64,000 nt of DNA from Mesorhizobium carmichaelinearum (GTDB lineage: Bacteria > Pseudomonadota > Alphaproteobacteria > Rhizobiales > Rhizobiaceae): contig NZ_FZQR01000009.1 of assembly GCF_900199455.1 (NCBI RefSeq), positions 1 through 64,000 on the forward strand. Direction: 5' to 3'. Of this stretch, positions 8,047 through 18,536 are shown piece by piece. The notes under the pieces were generated by a model. That model had not been told where the DNA came from. It saw only the letters and a program-made list of their open reading frames with translations, and ran no database searches. The translations under genes and the position numbers were made by a program. Within the stretch, counting starts at the first letter, position 1. Every line of letters starts with the position of its first letter.

Positions 8047-8316
8047 TCACTTACCGCGCATGGCAGCCTTTGGCCCGACGCATTTGTTGTCGCGAAACAG
8101 CGCCCACTCCTCGCACAGGCGCCCTTTGGGCAACCGGCAAAACCCGTATTCATTGCCGGCTTTGTCCTTCCTGATCACCAGGCGCCCGCCGATCTCGCCG
8201 CAATGCACCGATGCTGGATTGGCCATGCCGACCGGTTTCTGCGCGACAGCGCCGGCGGCGAACGGCATCGCCGATATCAAGGCAAGGCTGGCAGCCAGTA
8301 TCGAGACGTTCTTCAT
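8047..8316 (-). CDS. DUF333-domain secreted protein
   Basis: An 89-residue protein. A signal peptide (MKNVSILAASLALISAMPFAAGAVA) precedes a small domain with NPASVHCGEIGGRL, GNEYGFCRLPKGRLCEEWALFR, the diagnostic pattern of DUF333 proteins (putative hemolysin-type). Three cysteines in this domain and one near the C-terminus may form disulfides in the periplasm. The ATG at 8316 is chosen because AGAGGAGATCGCG precedes it and it begins the signal peptide; the open frame further upstream is not protein-like. Function unknown; periplasmic or lipid-free export is predicted. Confidence 0.8.
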   Translation of the reverse strand: MKNVSILAASLALISAMPFAAGAVAQKPVGMANPASVHCGEIGGRLVIRKDKAGNEYGFCRLPKGRLCEEWALFRDNKCVGPKAAMRGK

Positions 8317-8423
8317 CGCGATCTCCTCTGGCCGCAGTCTATCATGGCGACGCGTCCTGTCCTGCGGCAAAGCGCCGTCAGGCCGGCACCTAGCCGTTGC
8401 CTTCAAGAGCCCTGCCGCTTGCT

Positions 8424-8717
8424 TCATCCAAGCGAGGAGATGATCTCGCGGTAGGCGAATTCCGGGAAAGCCTTCAGCGTCCGTGATTTGAGATTTCCGT
8501 TCGCGGCCAGCATCAGCGCGAAACGCGCCAGCACCGCATCATCGGGCGCTTCGACCACCGCCACCATGTCGAACTCGCCCATGGTCAGGTAGAACGCCTT
8601 GAACGATCCTCCCATCTCGCCCAGCTGCTTCCTGGCGGCGTCGAGGCGCTTGGGCGAATCGCGCACGTTCTTCGCGCCCTGCTCGGTCCAGTTCATCAGC
8701 ATGATGTAGGTCGTCAT
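8424..8717 (-). CDS. GYD-domain protein
   Basis: A 97-residue cytosolic protein. It starts with MTTYIMLMNWTEQGAKNVRDSP and contains FYLTMGEFDMVAVVEAPDD and a C-terminal LKSRTLKAFPE, which fit the GYD family. These are small ferredoxin-like-fold proteins whose name comes from a Gly-Tyr-Asp motif (here GEFD). A strong ribosome-binding site GGAGGCGTACC precedes the ATG at 8717, ruling out the longer frame to 8861. No function is established for the family; an oligomeric role is possible. Confidence 0.8.
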   Translation of the reverse strand: MTTYIMLMNWTEQGAKNVRDSPKRLDAARKQLGEMGGSFKAFYLTMGEFDMVAVVEAPDDAVLARFALMLAANGNLKSRTLKAFPEFAYREIISSLG

Positions 8718-8949
8718 GGTACGCCTCCTTCCGGAGCCACGGAGCACGGCGGCTTCGCCGGGGCGGGCATCCGGGTTGTCGCCCAGAAAATGCATCCGAC
8801 GCGAAATTATCCTCCCGCAGCGAACGTCCCGCAAGGACCACCGCGCGTCGGCGCGGACCAAGGGAAAGCCGGTTTAAAAACCCGTCTGATTGCGGCAATC
8901 TCCGTCGTCGCCGTCAGTCCGGGGCCGATCCGGCTCGCAGGAGAACTTC

Positions 8950-10005
8950 ATGAACGAGACAACAGACCTGCCGCCGGACCGGATCGACATTCCAGCGGCA
9001 TGGATCGGCGAGGACATTGCCAGGCATTCTGAACAATGGCTGGTAGAACTCGACGCGAAAGACGTCACGGAACTGGAATCGGCGGCAACCGGCTTCCTCG
9101 CCGGCTCACGCGAGATCGGCAGCCTGACCAAGGTCGATTTCCCCTTGCCCCGGCTTGCCGGCCATCTTGCCACGCTTCGCCAAAAACTGATTACAGGCAT
9201 AGGCTTCGAGGTGCTGCGCGGCCTGCCGGTTGAAAAGTATTCTGCTGAAATGGCGGCAACGATCTTCTGCGGTATCGGCGCGCATCTGGGAAGCGCACGG
9301 TCGCAGAATGCCCAAGGCCATATTCTAGGCCATGTCCGCGACATCGGCGCCGATGCCAGAAACGCCACGACACGCATCTACCAGACGGCGGAGCGCCAGA
9401 CGTTTCACACCGATTCCGCTGATGTCGTCGGCCTGCTCTGCCTGAGGGATGCCATGCAAGGCGGCGAGTCCCTGCTGGTCAGCACGGTGACGATCTACAA
9501 CGAGATGCGCAAAAGCCGACCCGACCTGGTCCGCCTGCTGTTTGATCCGATCGCCACCGACCGGCGCGGCGAGATCCCGGAAGGCGAAAAACCCTATTTC
9601 GAAATCCCGGTCCTCAACTGGCATGCGGGACTGCTGACCGGCATCTATCAGCGCCAGTACATCGACAGCGCCCAGCGCTTCCCCGATGCCATGCGGCCCA
9701 GCGCCGCCCATGTCGAAGCGCTGGATCTCTTCGATAACCTAGCTAATGATCTCCGGCTGAAACTGTCGATGCGGCTTCGGCCGGGCGACATGCAGTTCGT
9801 CTACAATCACTCGCTGCTGCACGACCGTATGGGTTTTCGCGATTGGCCGGATCCCGACAAGCGGCGCCACATGCTGCGGCTGTGGTTGTCGGTTCCCGGC
9901 GACCGCCCTTTGCCCGAGTGTTTCAGGCAGCGCTATGGCTCGATAGCGATCGGCGATCGCGGCGGCATCATCGTCAAGGGAACGCGGCTGAATGTGCCGT
10001 TGTAG
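8950..10005 (+). CDS. TauD/TfdA-family Fe(II)/2-oxoglutarate-dependent dioxygenase
   Basis: A 351-residue enzyme of the clavaminate synthase-like fold. The iron-binding facial triad can be read as the H-x-D in RQTFHTDSADV (about residues 155-160) and the distal His in FVYNHSLLHDR near residue 290; RRHMLRLWLS supplies the Arg that normally binds 2-oxoglutarate. Family members hydroxylate taurine, carnitine precursors, halogenated acids or natural-product intermediates, and the substrate is not evident here. CAGGAGAACTTC precedes the ATG at 8950; an in-frame start at 8890 lacks a ribosome-binding site. It is followed by a terminator shared with the convergent rpoD gene. Confidence 0.83.
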   Translation: MNETTDLPPDRIDIPAAWIGEDIARHSEQWLVELDAKDVTELESAATGFLAGSREIGSLTKVDFPLPRLAGHLATLRQKLITGIGFEVLRGLPVEKYSAEMAATIFCGIGAHLGSARSQNAQGHILGHVRDIGADARNATTRIYQTAERQTFHTDSADVVGLLCLRDAMQGGESLLVSTVTIYNEMRKSRPDLVRLLFDPIATDRRGEIPEGEKPYFEIPVLNWHAGLLTGIYQRQYIDSAQRFPDAMRPSAAHVEALDLFDNLANDLRLKLSMRLRPGDMQFVYNHSLLHDRMGFRDWPDPDKRRHMLRLWLSVPGDRPLPECFRQRYGSIAIGDRGGIIVKGTRLNVPL

Positions 10006-10053
10006 GGCAAATTCCCGGAAAGTGCGAAACCGCTTCCGCCGAGGCTTGAAACG

Positions 10054-10075
10054 AAAAGGGCGCCAGTCGGCGCCC
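10054..10075 (-). terminator. Intrinsic terminator after rpoD
   Basis: Perfect 7-bp arms GGGCGCC (10058-10064) and GGCGCCC (10069-10075) enclose a four-base loop. On the minus strand the hairpin is followed by TTTTCGTTT, so it terminates rpoD; it may also act on the convergent dioxygenase gene. Confidence 0.85.
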
Positions 10076-10098
10076 TCAATTCTTCGCGGCAGATAAGC

Positions 10099-12123
<2,025 letters not shown>

Positions 12124-12544
12124 TTTTTTTATCTTCTCCAAGCGGCTGCCATCGAAGCCGCATAAACTGTCGGACCAGTCAAAACCGGATGTGCTCGCTT
12201 AAAAACGCGCTTTCACCGGGCCAGTAGCCGCATCTACCTTGTTTGGTACACGTCGTTGCCCCAAAGCTGGTTTCCCCTTTTGGGCGACATGCATTAAGTC
12301 CAGATTAACCCTGATATCTGTGGCAGGCTCTCCGCCTGTCCAGTCACCAGTACCTCACATCGCTCATTTCCCGTCGGCGCGGGTGCGGGTTAACGTTTCG
12401 AATCGTCCTGATTCCGCCATTCTGTCAGAAGGTCAAGCGCCTCTGGCATGATTCGCATGAAAAAAGCGAATCAATTACCCGACTTAGCGCGCCTTGCCCC
12501 CTAGGGAAGCCCGGCCACGCTCTCATTCCTGTACTCAGCTGCAC
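12124..12544. other. dnaG-rpoD intergenic region
   Basis: About 420 bases with no supported gene. It must contain the rpoD promoters on the minus strand. A perfect 8-bp inverted repeat TGATTCGC (12449-12456) and GCGAATCA (12466-12473) with a loop ATGAAAAAA is the clearest structure; its T-run falls in the loop on the minus strand, so it is not a standard terminator. It could be an operator or an RNA hairpin in the dnaG-rpoD transcript. Confidence 0.5.
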
Positions 12545-14482
12545 CTAGGCTCGCCCGGCCCTGCCCGACGAAACGCCGAATCCTTCGATCAGCGCTTCCG
12601 TCGCCTGTACATCCTGAAATTGCGCCTGAATTTCGATCAGATGGCGGAAGTTTTCGTCCGAGGGATCTGCTTCGAGCGCCGCTTCCGCCTGTTTCAGCTC
12701 CTTATGTAAGGTGCGCGCGCTGCGCTGCAAGTGCAGCGCCTGGTTCAGAGCGTCGCGGGCGTCGTCGAGTGCCGCCGTCTCCAGCGCCGGCCATTGCCGC
12801 GCCCGCCGGATCAGGCCGACGGCGCGCTCCCAGATCTCGGCGCAGCCGGCGCGCTCGATCGTCGCCACCACGGCGTGGCGGTCATTGGCCGTGTCATGCG
12901 CCATCGCGTCGAGGATGGCGGCATGCAGCCGCTGCAGATCGGAATTGGCAAGGTCGAGAAATTCGACATGGGCGAAATTCTCGTCGATCAGCGGCGGATG
13001 GTTGACCAGCGCCACGATGATCGTCGCCTCGCGCACCGACATGCCCTCGCTGCCGCGCTTGACCAGGGCGGACTGGCCGAGGCTTTCCGTGATCGCCATG
13101 CGGCCGCCACCAGGCTTGGCGAATTGTCCGCCGGGTGCGGCTGCCTTGCCCTGCTGCCCCGGTTTCCAGTCCTGGCGCCCTTGCCGCGCCTCGCGCTGCG
13201 AGCCGAAGAAGCTCTTTTCCCGCTCACGCATCTCCTGCTGGTAGTGATAGCGCGTGCTTTCGTCGCGGATGCGGCTGGTCAACTCCCGCAGCGTCTTTCC
13301 CAGTTCCGCCCGCCGCTCCGGCGTGTCGAAGACACCACCCGCCGTCTCGCGCATCCACAACAGGTCGACCAGCGGCCGCGCATCGGCAAGCACGGCACGG
13401 AAAGCGTCCGGCCCCTCGGCCTTGACCAGGTCGTCGGGATCCTTGCCTTCCGGCAGCAGCGCGAAGCGCGCCGAGCGCCCGGCCTGCACCGAGGGTAATG
13501 CCAGATCCGCGGCACGCCACGCCGCCTTCAGCCCGGCCTTGTCGCCGTCGAAGCACAGCATCGGTTCGGGCGCCATACGCCAAAGCAATTCCAGCTGGTT
13601 TTCGGTAAGCGCGGTGCCGAGCGGCGCCACGACATTCTCGAAGCCGGCCTGCGCCAGCGCGATCACGTCCATGTAGCCTTCGACGGCGATGACCGTGCCG
13701 CCTTTCGCGAGCGCCTTGCGCGCACGGGCGAAATTGTAGAGCACATTGCCCTTGTGGAAGAGCTCGGTGTCGGGCGAATTCATGTATTTGGCCAGCGCAT
13801 CGGGCGCCAGCGCCCGACCGCCGAAAGCGATGATCTTGCCGCGCGAATCCGGAATCGGGAACATGATGCGGTCGCGGAACCAGTCATAGGAGACCGGAAT
13901 GTCGTCGCCGTGGCGCACCAGGCCGCAGGCCTCGATATCGGCTTTCGGCACGCCCTTTGCCGCGAGATGCTCTTTCAGCGCATTGCGGCTGTCGGGCGCG
14001 AAGCCGAGCCGGAATGACTGCTGCGTCGCCGGCGTCAGCCCGCGATCCCTGAGATACGCGCGGGCTTTGGCTCCCTCGGGTCCCTGCAGCCGTTCCTGGA
14101 AGAAGGCGGTCGCCATCTCCATGACGTCGGTCAGGCTGGCGCGTTCCTGCTCGCGCCGCTCTTCCCGTTCGTCGCGCACCGGCATCGGCACGCCGGCCAT
14201 GTCGGCGATCTTCTCGACCGCCTCGGGAAAACTCAATCCTTCAAGTTCGGTGAGGAATTTGAAATGGTCGCCCGAGACCGAGCAGCCGAAACAATGGTAA
14301 CGCCCCTTCTTGTCCTCGCAGTGGAAAGACGGGCTTTTCTCGCCATGAAACGGGCAACAGGCCCAATAGTCGCCTCGCGACGTATTGGTCTTCTTGCGAT
14401 CCCACGCGACGCGCTGGCCGATGACCTGTGAAATCGGCACGCGGTCGCGGATCTCGTCGAGAAAGGCGGGCGGAAAGCGCAT
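12545..14482 (-). CDS. dnaG: DNA primase DnaG
   Basis: A 645-residue primase. The N-terminal zinc-binding domain has CCPFHGEKSPSFHCED followed by CFGC, giving the Cys/His ligands. The RNA polymerase core follows, with the TOPRIM motifs VIAVEGYMDVIAL and MLCFDGDKAG carrying the catalytic Glu and Asp residues. The C-terminal third (about residues 440-645) is the helical helicase-interaction region and is diverged, as is usual. The ATG at 14482 (MRFPPAFLDEIRDRV) is the conserved primase start; the longer frame to 14608 adds unrelated sequence. It makes primers for chromosomal replication and precedes rpoD on the same strand. Confidence 0.97.
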   Translation of the reverse strand: MRFPPAFLDEIRDRVPISQVIGQRVAWDRKKTNTSRGDYWACCPFHGEKSPSFHCEDKKGRYHCFGCSVSGDHFKFLTELEGLSFPEAVEKIADMAGVPMPVRDEREERREQERASLTDVMEMATAFFQERLQGPEGAKARAYLRDRGLTPATQQSFRLGFAPDSRNALKEHLAAKGVPKADIEACGLVRHGDDIPVSYDWFRDRIMFPIPDSRGKIIAFGGRALAPDALAKYMNSPDTELFHKGNVLYNFARARKALAKGGTVIAVEGYMDVIALAQAGFENVVAPLGTALTENQLELLWRMAPEPMLCFDGDKAGLKAAWRAADLALPSVQAGRSARFALLPEGKDPDDLVKAEGPDAFRAVLADARPLVDLLWMRETAGGVFDTPERRAELGKTLRELTSRIRDESTRYHYQQEMREREKSFFGSQREARQGRQDWKPGQQGKAAAPGGQFAKPGGGRMAITESLGQSALVKRGSEGMSVREATIIVALVNHPPLIDENFAHVEFLDLANSDLQRLHAAILDAMAHDTANDRHAVVATIERAGCAEIWERAVGLIRRARQWPALETAALDDARDALNQALHLQRSARTLHKELKQAEAALEADPSDENFRHLIEIQAQFQDVQATEALIEGFGVSSGRAGRA

Positions 14483-14567
14483 TGAGGGAACTCGTTTCCC
14501 CACCATATAATCATGCCAGCGAAATCCGACGACCCCCAATACGGGCCATACCCGGTTTCCACAGGGC

Positions 14568-14599
14568 AAAAAGAAGGGCGGCCGTGGCGGGCCGCCCTT
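14568..14599 (-). terminator. Intrinsic terminator after the RcnB-like gene
   Basis: Perfect 10-bp arms AAGGGCGGCC (14574-14583) and GGCCGCCCTT (14590-14599) with a six-base loop; on the minus strand the stem is followed by CTTTTT. It lies 25 bases past the stop of the RcnB-like gene. Confidence 0.88.
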
Positions 14600-14623
14600 C
14601 CTTCTCAATCCAGCAATCGAACC

Positions 14624-14992
14624 TTACTGCGCGGCGAGCGCGCCGAAGATGACGCCCGACAGGATGCCGACCAGCACATAGTCGTTGCCGACGCGGATCC
14701 ATTCCTGGCCGCGGCCGGGGCGATGCAGGCCGTAGCGGCCATAGTCGCGGATCGGCTGGTGTTGCCTCCAGCCCGAATATTTCTGGCCGTTGCGCCAGTG
14801 GTTGCGCTTCACGACGACTTTCTTCTTGAAGACGCGCTTCCTCACATCGTTGTGGTGGCCGGGCTTCTGCCAGTCGACTTTGGTATAATTCGACTGCGGC
14901 GCGACCGGAGCATTCATCGGCGCGGCCTGGCCGGTGAGCGACGTGGCGGCCAGCATCGCGACAGCGAGAGCAGAAAGAACAATGCGTTTCAT
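14624..14992 (-). CDS. RcnB-family periplasmic protein
   Basis: A 122-residue protein. A signal peptide (MKRIVLSALAVAMLAATSLTGQA) is followed by a basic, His/Arg/Tyr-rich region (KVVVKRNHWRNGQKYSGWRQ) and a C-terminal segment EWIRVGNDYVLVGILSGVIF ending ALAAQ. The W-x-R-V-G-N-D-Y-x-L pattern is the signature of RcnB-type proteins, periplasmic modulators of Ni/Co export in enterobacteria. In rhizobia these are multicopy and mostly unstudied, so a metal role is only inferred. It is monocistronic, with a strong terminator directly downstream. Confidence 0.82.
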   Translation of the reverse strand: MKRIVLSALAVAMLAATSLTGQAAPMNAPVAPQSNYTKVDWQKPGHHNDVRKRVFKKKVVVKRNHWRNGQKYSGWRQHQPIRDYGRYGLHRPGRGQEWIRVGNDYVLVGILSGVIFGALAAQ

Positions 14993-15379
14993 GAGAAGTC
15001 TCCTTGGTTGTCGATGCCCGAGGAATAGCGGCCAGCGGATGAACTGAAACTGAATGCCAGCATTACAATTGTGTAATGAAATCTTCTACTTATTCCGGAG
15101 ATTTGAACATCACCGCAAAGTTGACAACGAGATGCTCAGCAAACGCTGCGGTCCGCTGCATCACCCTGGGTCGGCGATGCAACGATTTGCGCACCCATCC
15201 ATTTCCCGACACGGCCTGTCGCGCCGCGACGACCCCTTGAAATCGACAAAATTTTATTATCCGGCTAAAATATTCCGGCTATTATCCACGGCTGCCATGA
15301 CCATGATTCGTACCCTCGCTTTCTCTCCTGATCGCCGCGATGTCCGCATCGTGCGCGCCATTCGCATGCAGGCGCTTCG
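14993..15379. other. Intergenic region between divergent genes
   Basis: About 387 bases without a supported gene, separating the RcnB-like gene from the divergent Na/Pi cotransporter. The right part (15230-15290) is AT-rich (TTGAAATCGACAAAATTT and TAAAATATTCC) and is the likely promoter of the cotransporter, but no pair of -35/-10 boxes with proper spacing stands out. A short ORF at 15054-15383 is not convincing. Confidence 0.4.
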
Positions 15380-17044
15380 ATGAGCGGTTCCGTCGTCCTT
15401 CTGCATCTCGCCGGCGCGGTCGCGCTGATGCTGTTTGCCACCCGCATGGTGAAGACCGGCGTCGAACGCGCTTATGGCGACGTGTTGCGCCACAGGCTGC
15501 GCGCCACCATGCGCAATCCGATCATGGCGGTGCTGGCCGGCACCGGCCTCGCCATCGCCCTGCAAAGCTCGACTGCGGTCACGCTTTTGGTCGGCTCCTT
15601 CGCCGGTTCCGGCATCGTCTCCGGTGCGGCCGGCCAATTGGCCGTGCGCGGCGCCGAGATCGGCTCGGCGCTCGTGGTCAAGCTTTTGACCTTCGATCTC
15701 ACGCTCCTGGTGCCGCTCTGCCTGATCACCGGCACGGTGATGTTCATGGCCACCGAGCGGCGCGACTGGCGCCAGACCGGCCGCATCCTGGTCGGCATAG
15801 GCCTTTTGATCCTGTCGCTGGAAATGATCGGCCAGGCCTCCGAGCCGCTGCGCAACAGCCAACTGATGCCGGTCATCATCAATTACTTCTCCAGCGATTC
15901 CATCACCGCCTATCTCTTGGCGGCGCTGATCACCTGGCTGTTCCAGTCGAGCATCGCGGCGGTGCTTTTGATGGCGACGCTGGCCGGCCGCGGCCTGATC
16001 AGCCCGGAACTCGGCGTCGTCCTCATCCTCGGCGTCAATCTCGGCTCCTCGATCATCGCGCCGATGCTGACCCGCTCGGCCGGGCCGGCCGTGCGCGTCG
16101 TGCCGATCGGCAATCTGCTGATGCGCGGGCTTGGCTCGCTGGTCATACTGATCCTGTTCATGATCGTCCGCCCGCATGTCGGCTTCCTCGGCGCGACGGC
16201 CGCCGACCAGATCGTCAACGCCCATATCCTGTTCAATGTCATCATCTTGCTTGCCGGCCTGCCGCTGGCCGGTTTTGTCTACCGTGCCTCGGAAAAGATC
16301 GTGGCGCTCGGCACCAAGCCGGCGCCGGCGGCCTCGCTCGACGTCATCGAATTGTCGGCGCTCAACGAAAGCGCTCTGGATGTGCCGAGCCAGGCATTGG
16401 CCAACGCCACGCGCGAAGTGGTGCGAGTGTGCGAGACGGTCGAGATCATGCTGAAGCGCATCATCGAGCTCTATGAGAGCGCCGACGCCGACAAGATCAA
16501 GGCACTTGCAGCCCTCGACGACCGCGTCGACCGCAAGCACGCGGCGATAAAACTCTACCTCGCCAAGGTCACCAAGAACCCGCTGACCGAGGACGAAGCG
16601 CTGCGCTGCCAGGAGTTGATCGGCGCCTGCGTCAAGCTCGAGCAGGTCGGCGACATCATCGTGCGCAACATGCTGGTACATGTGAAGAAGAAGTTCGACC
16701 GCGGGCTGGAATTCACCGACGAGGGCTGGAGCGAATTGTCCGCCTTCCACGCCTCGGTGCTCGCCAATGCAAGACTTGCCTTCAACGTGCTGGTCTCGCG
16801 CGACCCCGAAACCGCGCGTCAGCTGGTGCTGGAGAAGGACCAGCTGCGCGACCGCGAGAAAGAAACCAGCGCCAGCCATTTCCTGCGGCTGCGCGAAGGC
16901 ACCGCCAAAAGCGTCGAAACCAGCTCGATCCACCTCGACACCATCCGCGACCTGAAGCAGATCAACTCGCTGCTGGCGTCTATGGCCTATCCGGTGCTGG
17001 AAGAGCGCGGCCTGCTCACGGGGTCGAGGTTGAAGGCGAGCTGA
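15380..17044 (+). CDS. Na+/phosphate cotransporter family protein with PhoU-like domain
   Basis: A 554-residue protein. The N-terminal half (about residues 1-310) contains eight or more helices with the duplicated QSS motifs of the Na/Pi cotransporter (NptA/PNaS) family: ALQSSTAVTLL near residue 60 and LFQSSIAAVLL near residue 190. The C-terminal 220 residues are helical and charged and match the PhoU-like regulatory domain fused to bacterial members such as YjbB. The likely role is phosphate transport across the inner membrane; direction is not certain, since YjbB of E. coli exports. The ATG at 15380 begins with the first hydrophobic helix. RIME-like repeats follow. Confidence 0.88.
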   Translation: MSGSVVLLHLAGAVALMLFATRMVKTGVERAYGDVLRHRLRATMRNPIMAVLAGTGLAIALQSSTAVTLLVGSFAGSGIVSGAAGQLAVRGAEIGSALVVKLLTFDLTLLVPLCLITGTVMFMATERRDWRQTGRILVGIGLLILSLEMIGQASEPLRNSQLMPVIINYFSSDSITAYLLAALITWLFQSSIAAVLLMATLAGRGLISPELGVVLILGVNLGSSIIAPMLTRSAGPAVRVVPIGNLLMRGLGSLVILILFMIVRPHVGFLGATAADQIVNAHILFNVIILLAGLPLAGFVYRASEKIVALGTKPAPAASLDVIELSALNESALDVPSQALANATREVVRVCETVEIMLKRIIELYESADADKIKALAALDDRVDRKHAAIKLYLAKVTKNPLTEDEALRCQELIGACVKLEQVGDIIVRNMLVHVKKKFDRGLEFTDEGWSELSAFHASVLANARLAFNVLVSRDPETARQLVLEKDQLRDREKETSASHFLRLREGTAKSVETSSIHLDTIRDLKQINSLLASMAYPVLEERGLLTGSRLKAS

Positions 17045-17059
17045 GGCGTTGAAGCTGCC

Positions 17060-17243
17060 AATCTCCCCCCTTGTGGGGGAGATGTCCGGCAGGACAGAGG
17101 GGGGCGCCGCAGAGCGCTAACGTTGATAACGCCCTTTCCTAATTTTGTTTCCGTCGCCAGCCTCAGGCAGCAAATTTGACAGGCCGGCGGGACAGCGCCC
17201 CCCCTCTGGCCTGCCGGCCATCTCCCCCACAAGGGGGGAGATC
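17060..17243. repeat. RIME-like intergenic element, inverted pair
   Basis: The left arm (17060-17109) contains a CTCCCCCC/GGGGGAGAT palindrome plus TCCGGCAGGACAGAGG. It is repeated in inverted orientation at 17195-17243 (CCTCTGGCCTGCCGG then CTCCCCC/GGGGGGAGAT). The same arm sequence recurs at 52548 and 56084-56264, so this is a dispersed mosaic element of the rhizobial RIME type. The spacer between the arms shows no gene. Confidence 0.8.
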
Positions 17244-17349
17244 GCTCTTCCTCGCACCACTCAAGAAAACCTAAAGTCGCGACAAAAATTTCTGGATTGC
17301 CTGCGCCACCCATCCATGGTTTGAGGCCGTTCCAGCCAAAGGCTTCCCC

Positions 17350-18534
17350 ATGTCGCTTCCGCTCATTGCCCTGTTCATCGCCGCTTTCGCTTTCGGCACC
17401 ACCGAATTCGTCATCGCCGGCGTGCTGCCGCAAGTGGCGGAGGGGCTCGGCGTCTCGGTTCCCTCCGCCGGCTATCTCGTCTCAGGCTATGCCTGCGGCA
17501 TCGCCATTGGCGGTCCGCTGCTGGCGCTCGCAACTAAGACGCTGCCGCGCAAGACCTTGCTGCTCGGCCTTGCCGTCGCCTTCACCATCGGCCAGGCAGC
17601 CTGCGCGCTGGCGCCCGACTTTACTTCGATGCTGCTTTTGCGCATCGCCGTGGCCGTCGCGCATGGCGCCTATTTCGGCGTCGCCATGGTGGTCGCCGTT
17701 GGCCTTGTTCCCGAGGACAAACGCGGCATGGCAGTGGCGGTCATCCTGTCCGGCCTCACCGTCTCCAACGTCATCGGCGTGCCGGCGGGCACCGCGATCG
17801 GCAATATCTGGGGCTGGCGCGCGACCTTCTGGGTGATGTGCGCGCTCGGCGTCGCTGCAACGGCGGCGATGACGGCCCTTCTACCGCGCACCACCGGATA
17901 TCAGGCCAAGCCTGCCGGCCTGGCGCGTGAGGTCCGCGTCCTGGCGCGCCAGCAGGTCTGGACCTCGCTGATCCTGATGCTGATGCTGATGCTCGGCCAG
18001 TTCTGCCTGTTCACCTACATCACCCCTACCTTGCTGGAGGTCACCGGGCTCGACGAGAACCTGGTGCCCTGGGTGCTGCTGCTCAACGGCGTCGGCGCCA
18101 CGCTTGGCGTCTTCCTCGGCGGCAAGCTGTCGGACTGGAAGCTGATGCCGTCGCTGATCACGATGCTCGGCTTGCAAGCGGTGACGCTGGCGGTCATCTA
18201 TGCCGTCAGTCCATACCCCGTGCCGATGGTTGTCGCGATCGTCATCTGGGGCGGTCTCAACTTCGCCATCGGCACGCCGATCCAGACCCGCATCCTGGCC
18301 TGGACGGCCGACGCGTCCAATCTCGCCTCCTCGCTGATCCCGTCCGGCTTCAATGTCGGCATCGCGCTCGCCGCGTCGCTGGGCGCCGCCATGCTCAATG
18401 CCGGCTACGGCTATCGCAGCTTGCCGGTGGTCGGCGCTTTGGCGATGCTGGTCGCCGTGATGGTCGCAGTCGTCTCCCAGGTCTGGGAAGGGCGCAGCAA
18501 CGCCACGCCGCCGCTCACGGCTCCAGCCGAGTAA
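17350..18534 (+). CDS. MFS transporter, DHA1-type drug/sugar efflux
   Basis: A 394-residue protein with twelve hydrophobic helices. The start MSLPLIALFIAAFAFGTTEF, with the GTTEFVIAG motif, is typical of AraJ/YdhP-like DHA1 exporters; GWRATFWVMCALGV lies near helix 5-6 and the second half repeats the fold. The intracellular loop motif after helix 2 is weak (ATKTLPRKTLL). Likely substrates are drugs, arabinose-like sugars or purines, but none is shown by sequence. It is convergent with the Zn/Cd ATPase gene with only two bases between stops. Confidence 0.85.
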   Translation: MSLPLIALFIAAFAFGTTEFVIAGVLPQVAEGLGVSVPSAGYLVSGYACGIAIGGPLLALATKTLPRKTLLLGLAVAFTIGQAACALAPDFTSMLLLRIAVAVAHGAYFGVAMVVAVGLVPEDKRGMAVAVILSGLTVSNVIGVPAGTAIGNIWGWRATFWVMCALGVAATAAMTALLPRTTGYQAKPAGLAREVRVLARQQVWTSLILMLMLMLGQFCLFTYITPTLLEVTGLDENLVPWVLLLNGVGATLGVFLGGKLSDWKLMPSLITMLGLQAVTLAVIYAVSPYPVPMVVAIVIWGGLNFAIGTPIQTRILAWTADASNLASSLIPSGFNVGIALAASLGAAMLNAGYGYRSLPVVGALAMLVAVMVAVVSQVWEGRSNATPPLTAPAE

Positions 18535-18536
18535 CC

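Noticed and set aside
12449..12473. Intrinsic terminator of dnaG
   Set aside because: The T run lies in the loop rather than after the stem on the minus strand.
15257..16933. A 558-residue open frame opposite the Na/Pi cotransporter
   Set aside because: Composition is His/Asp/Arg-rich shadow sequence; the plus-strand frame has clear transporter motifs.
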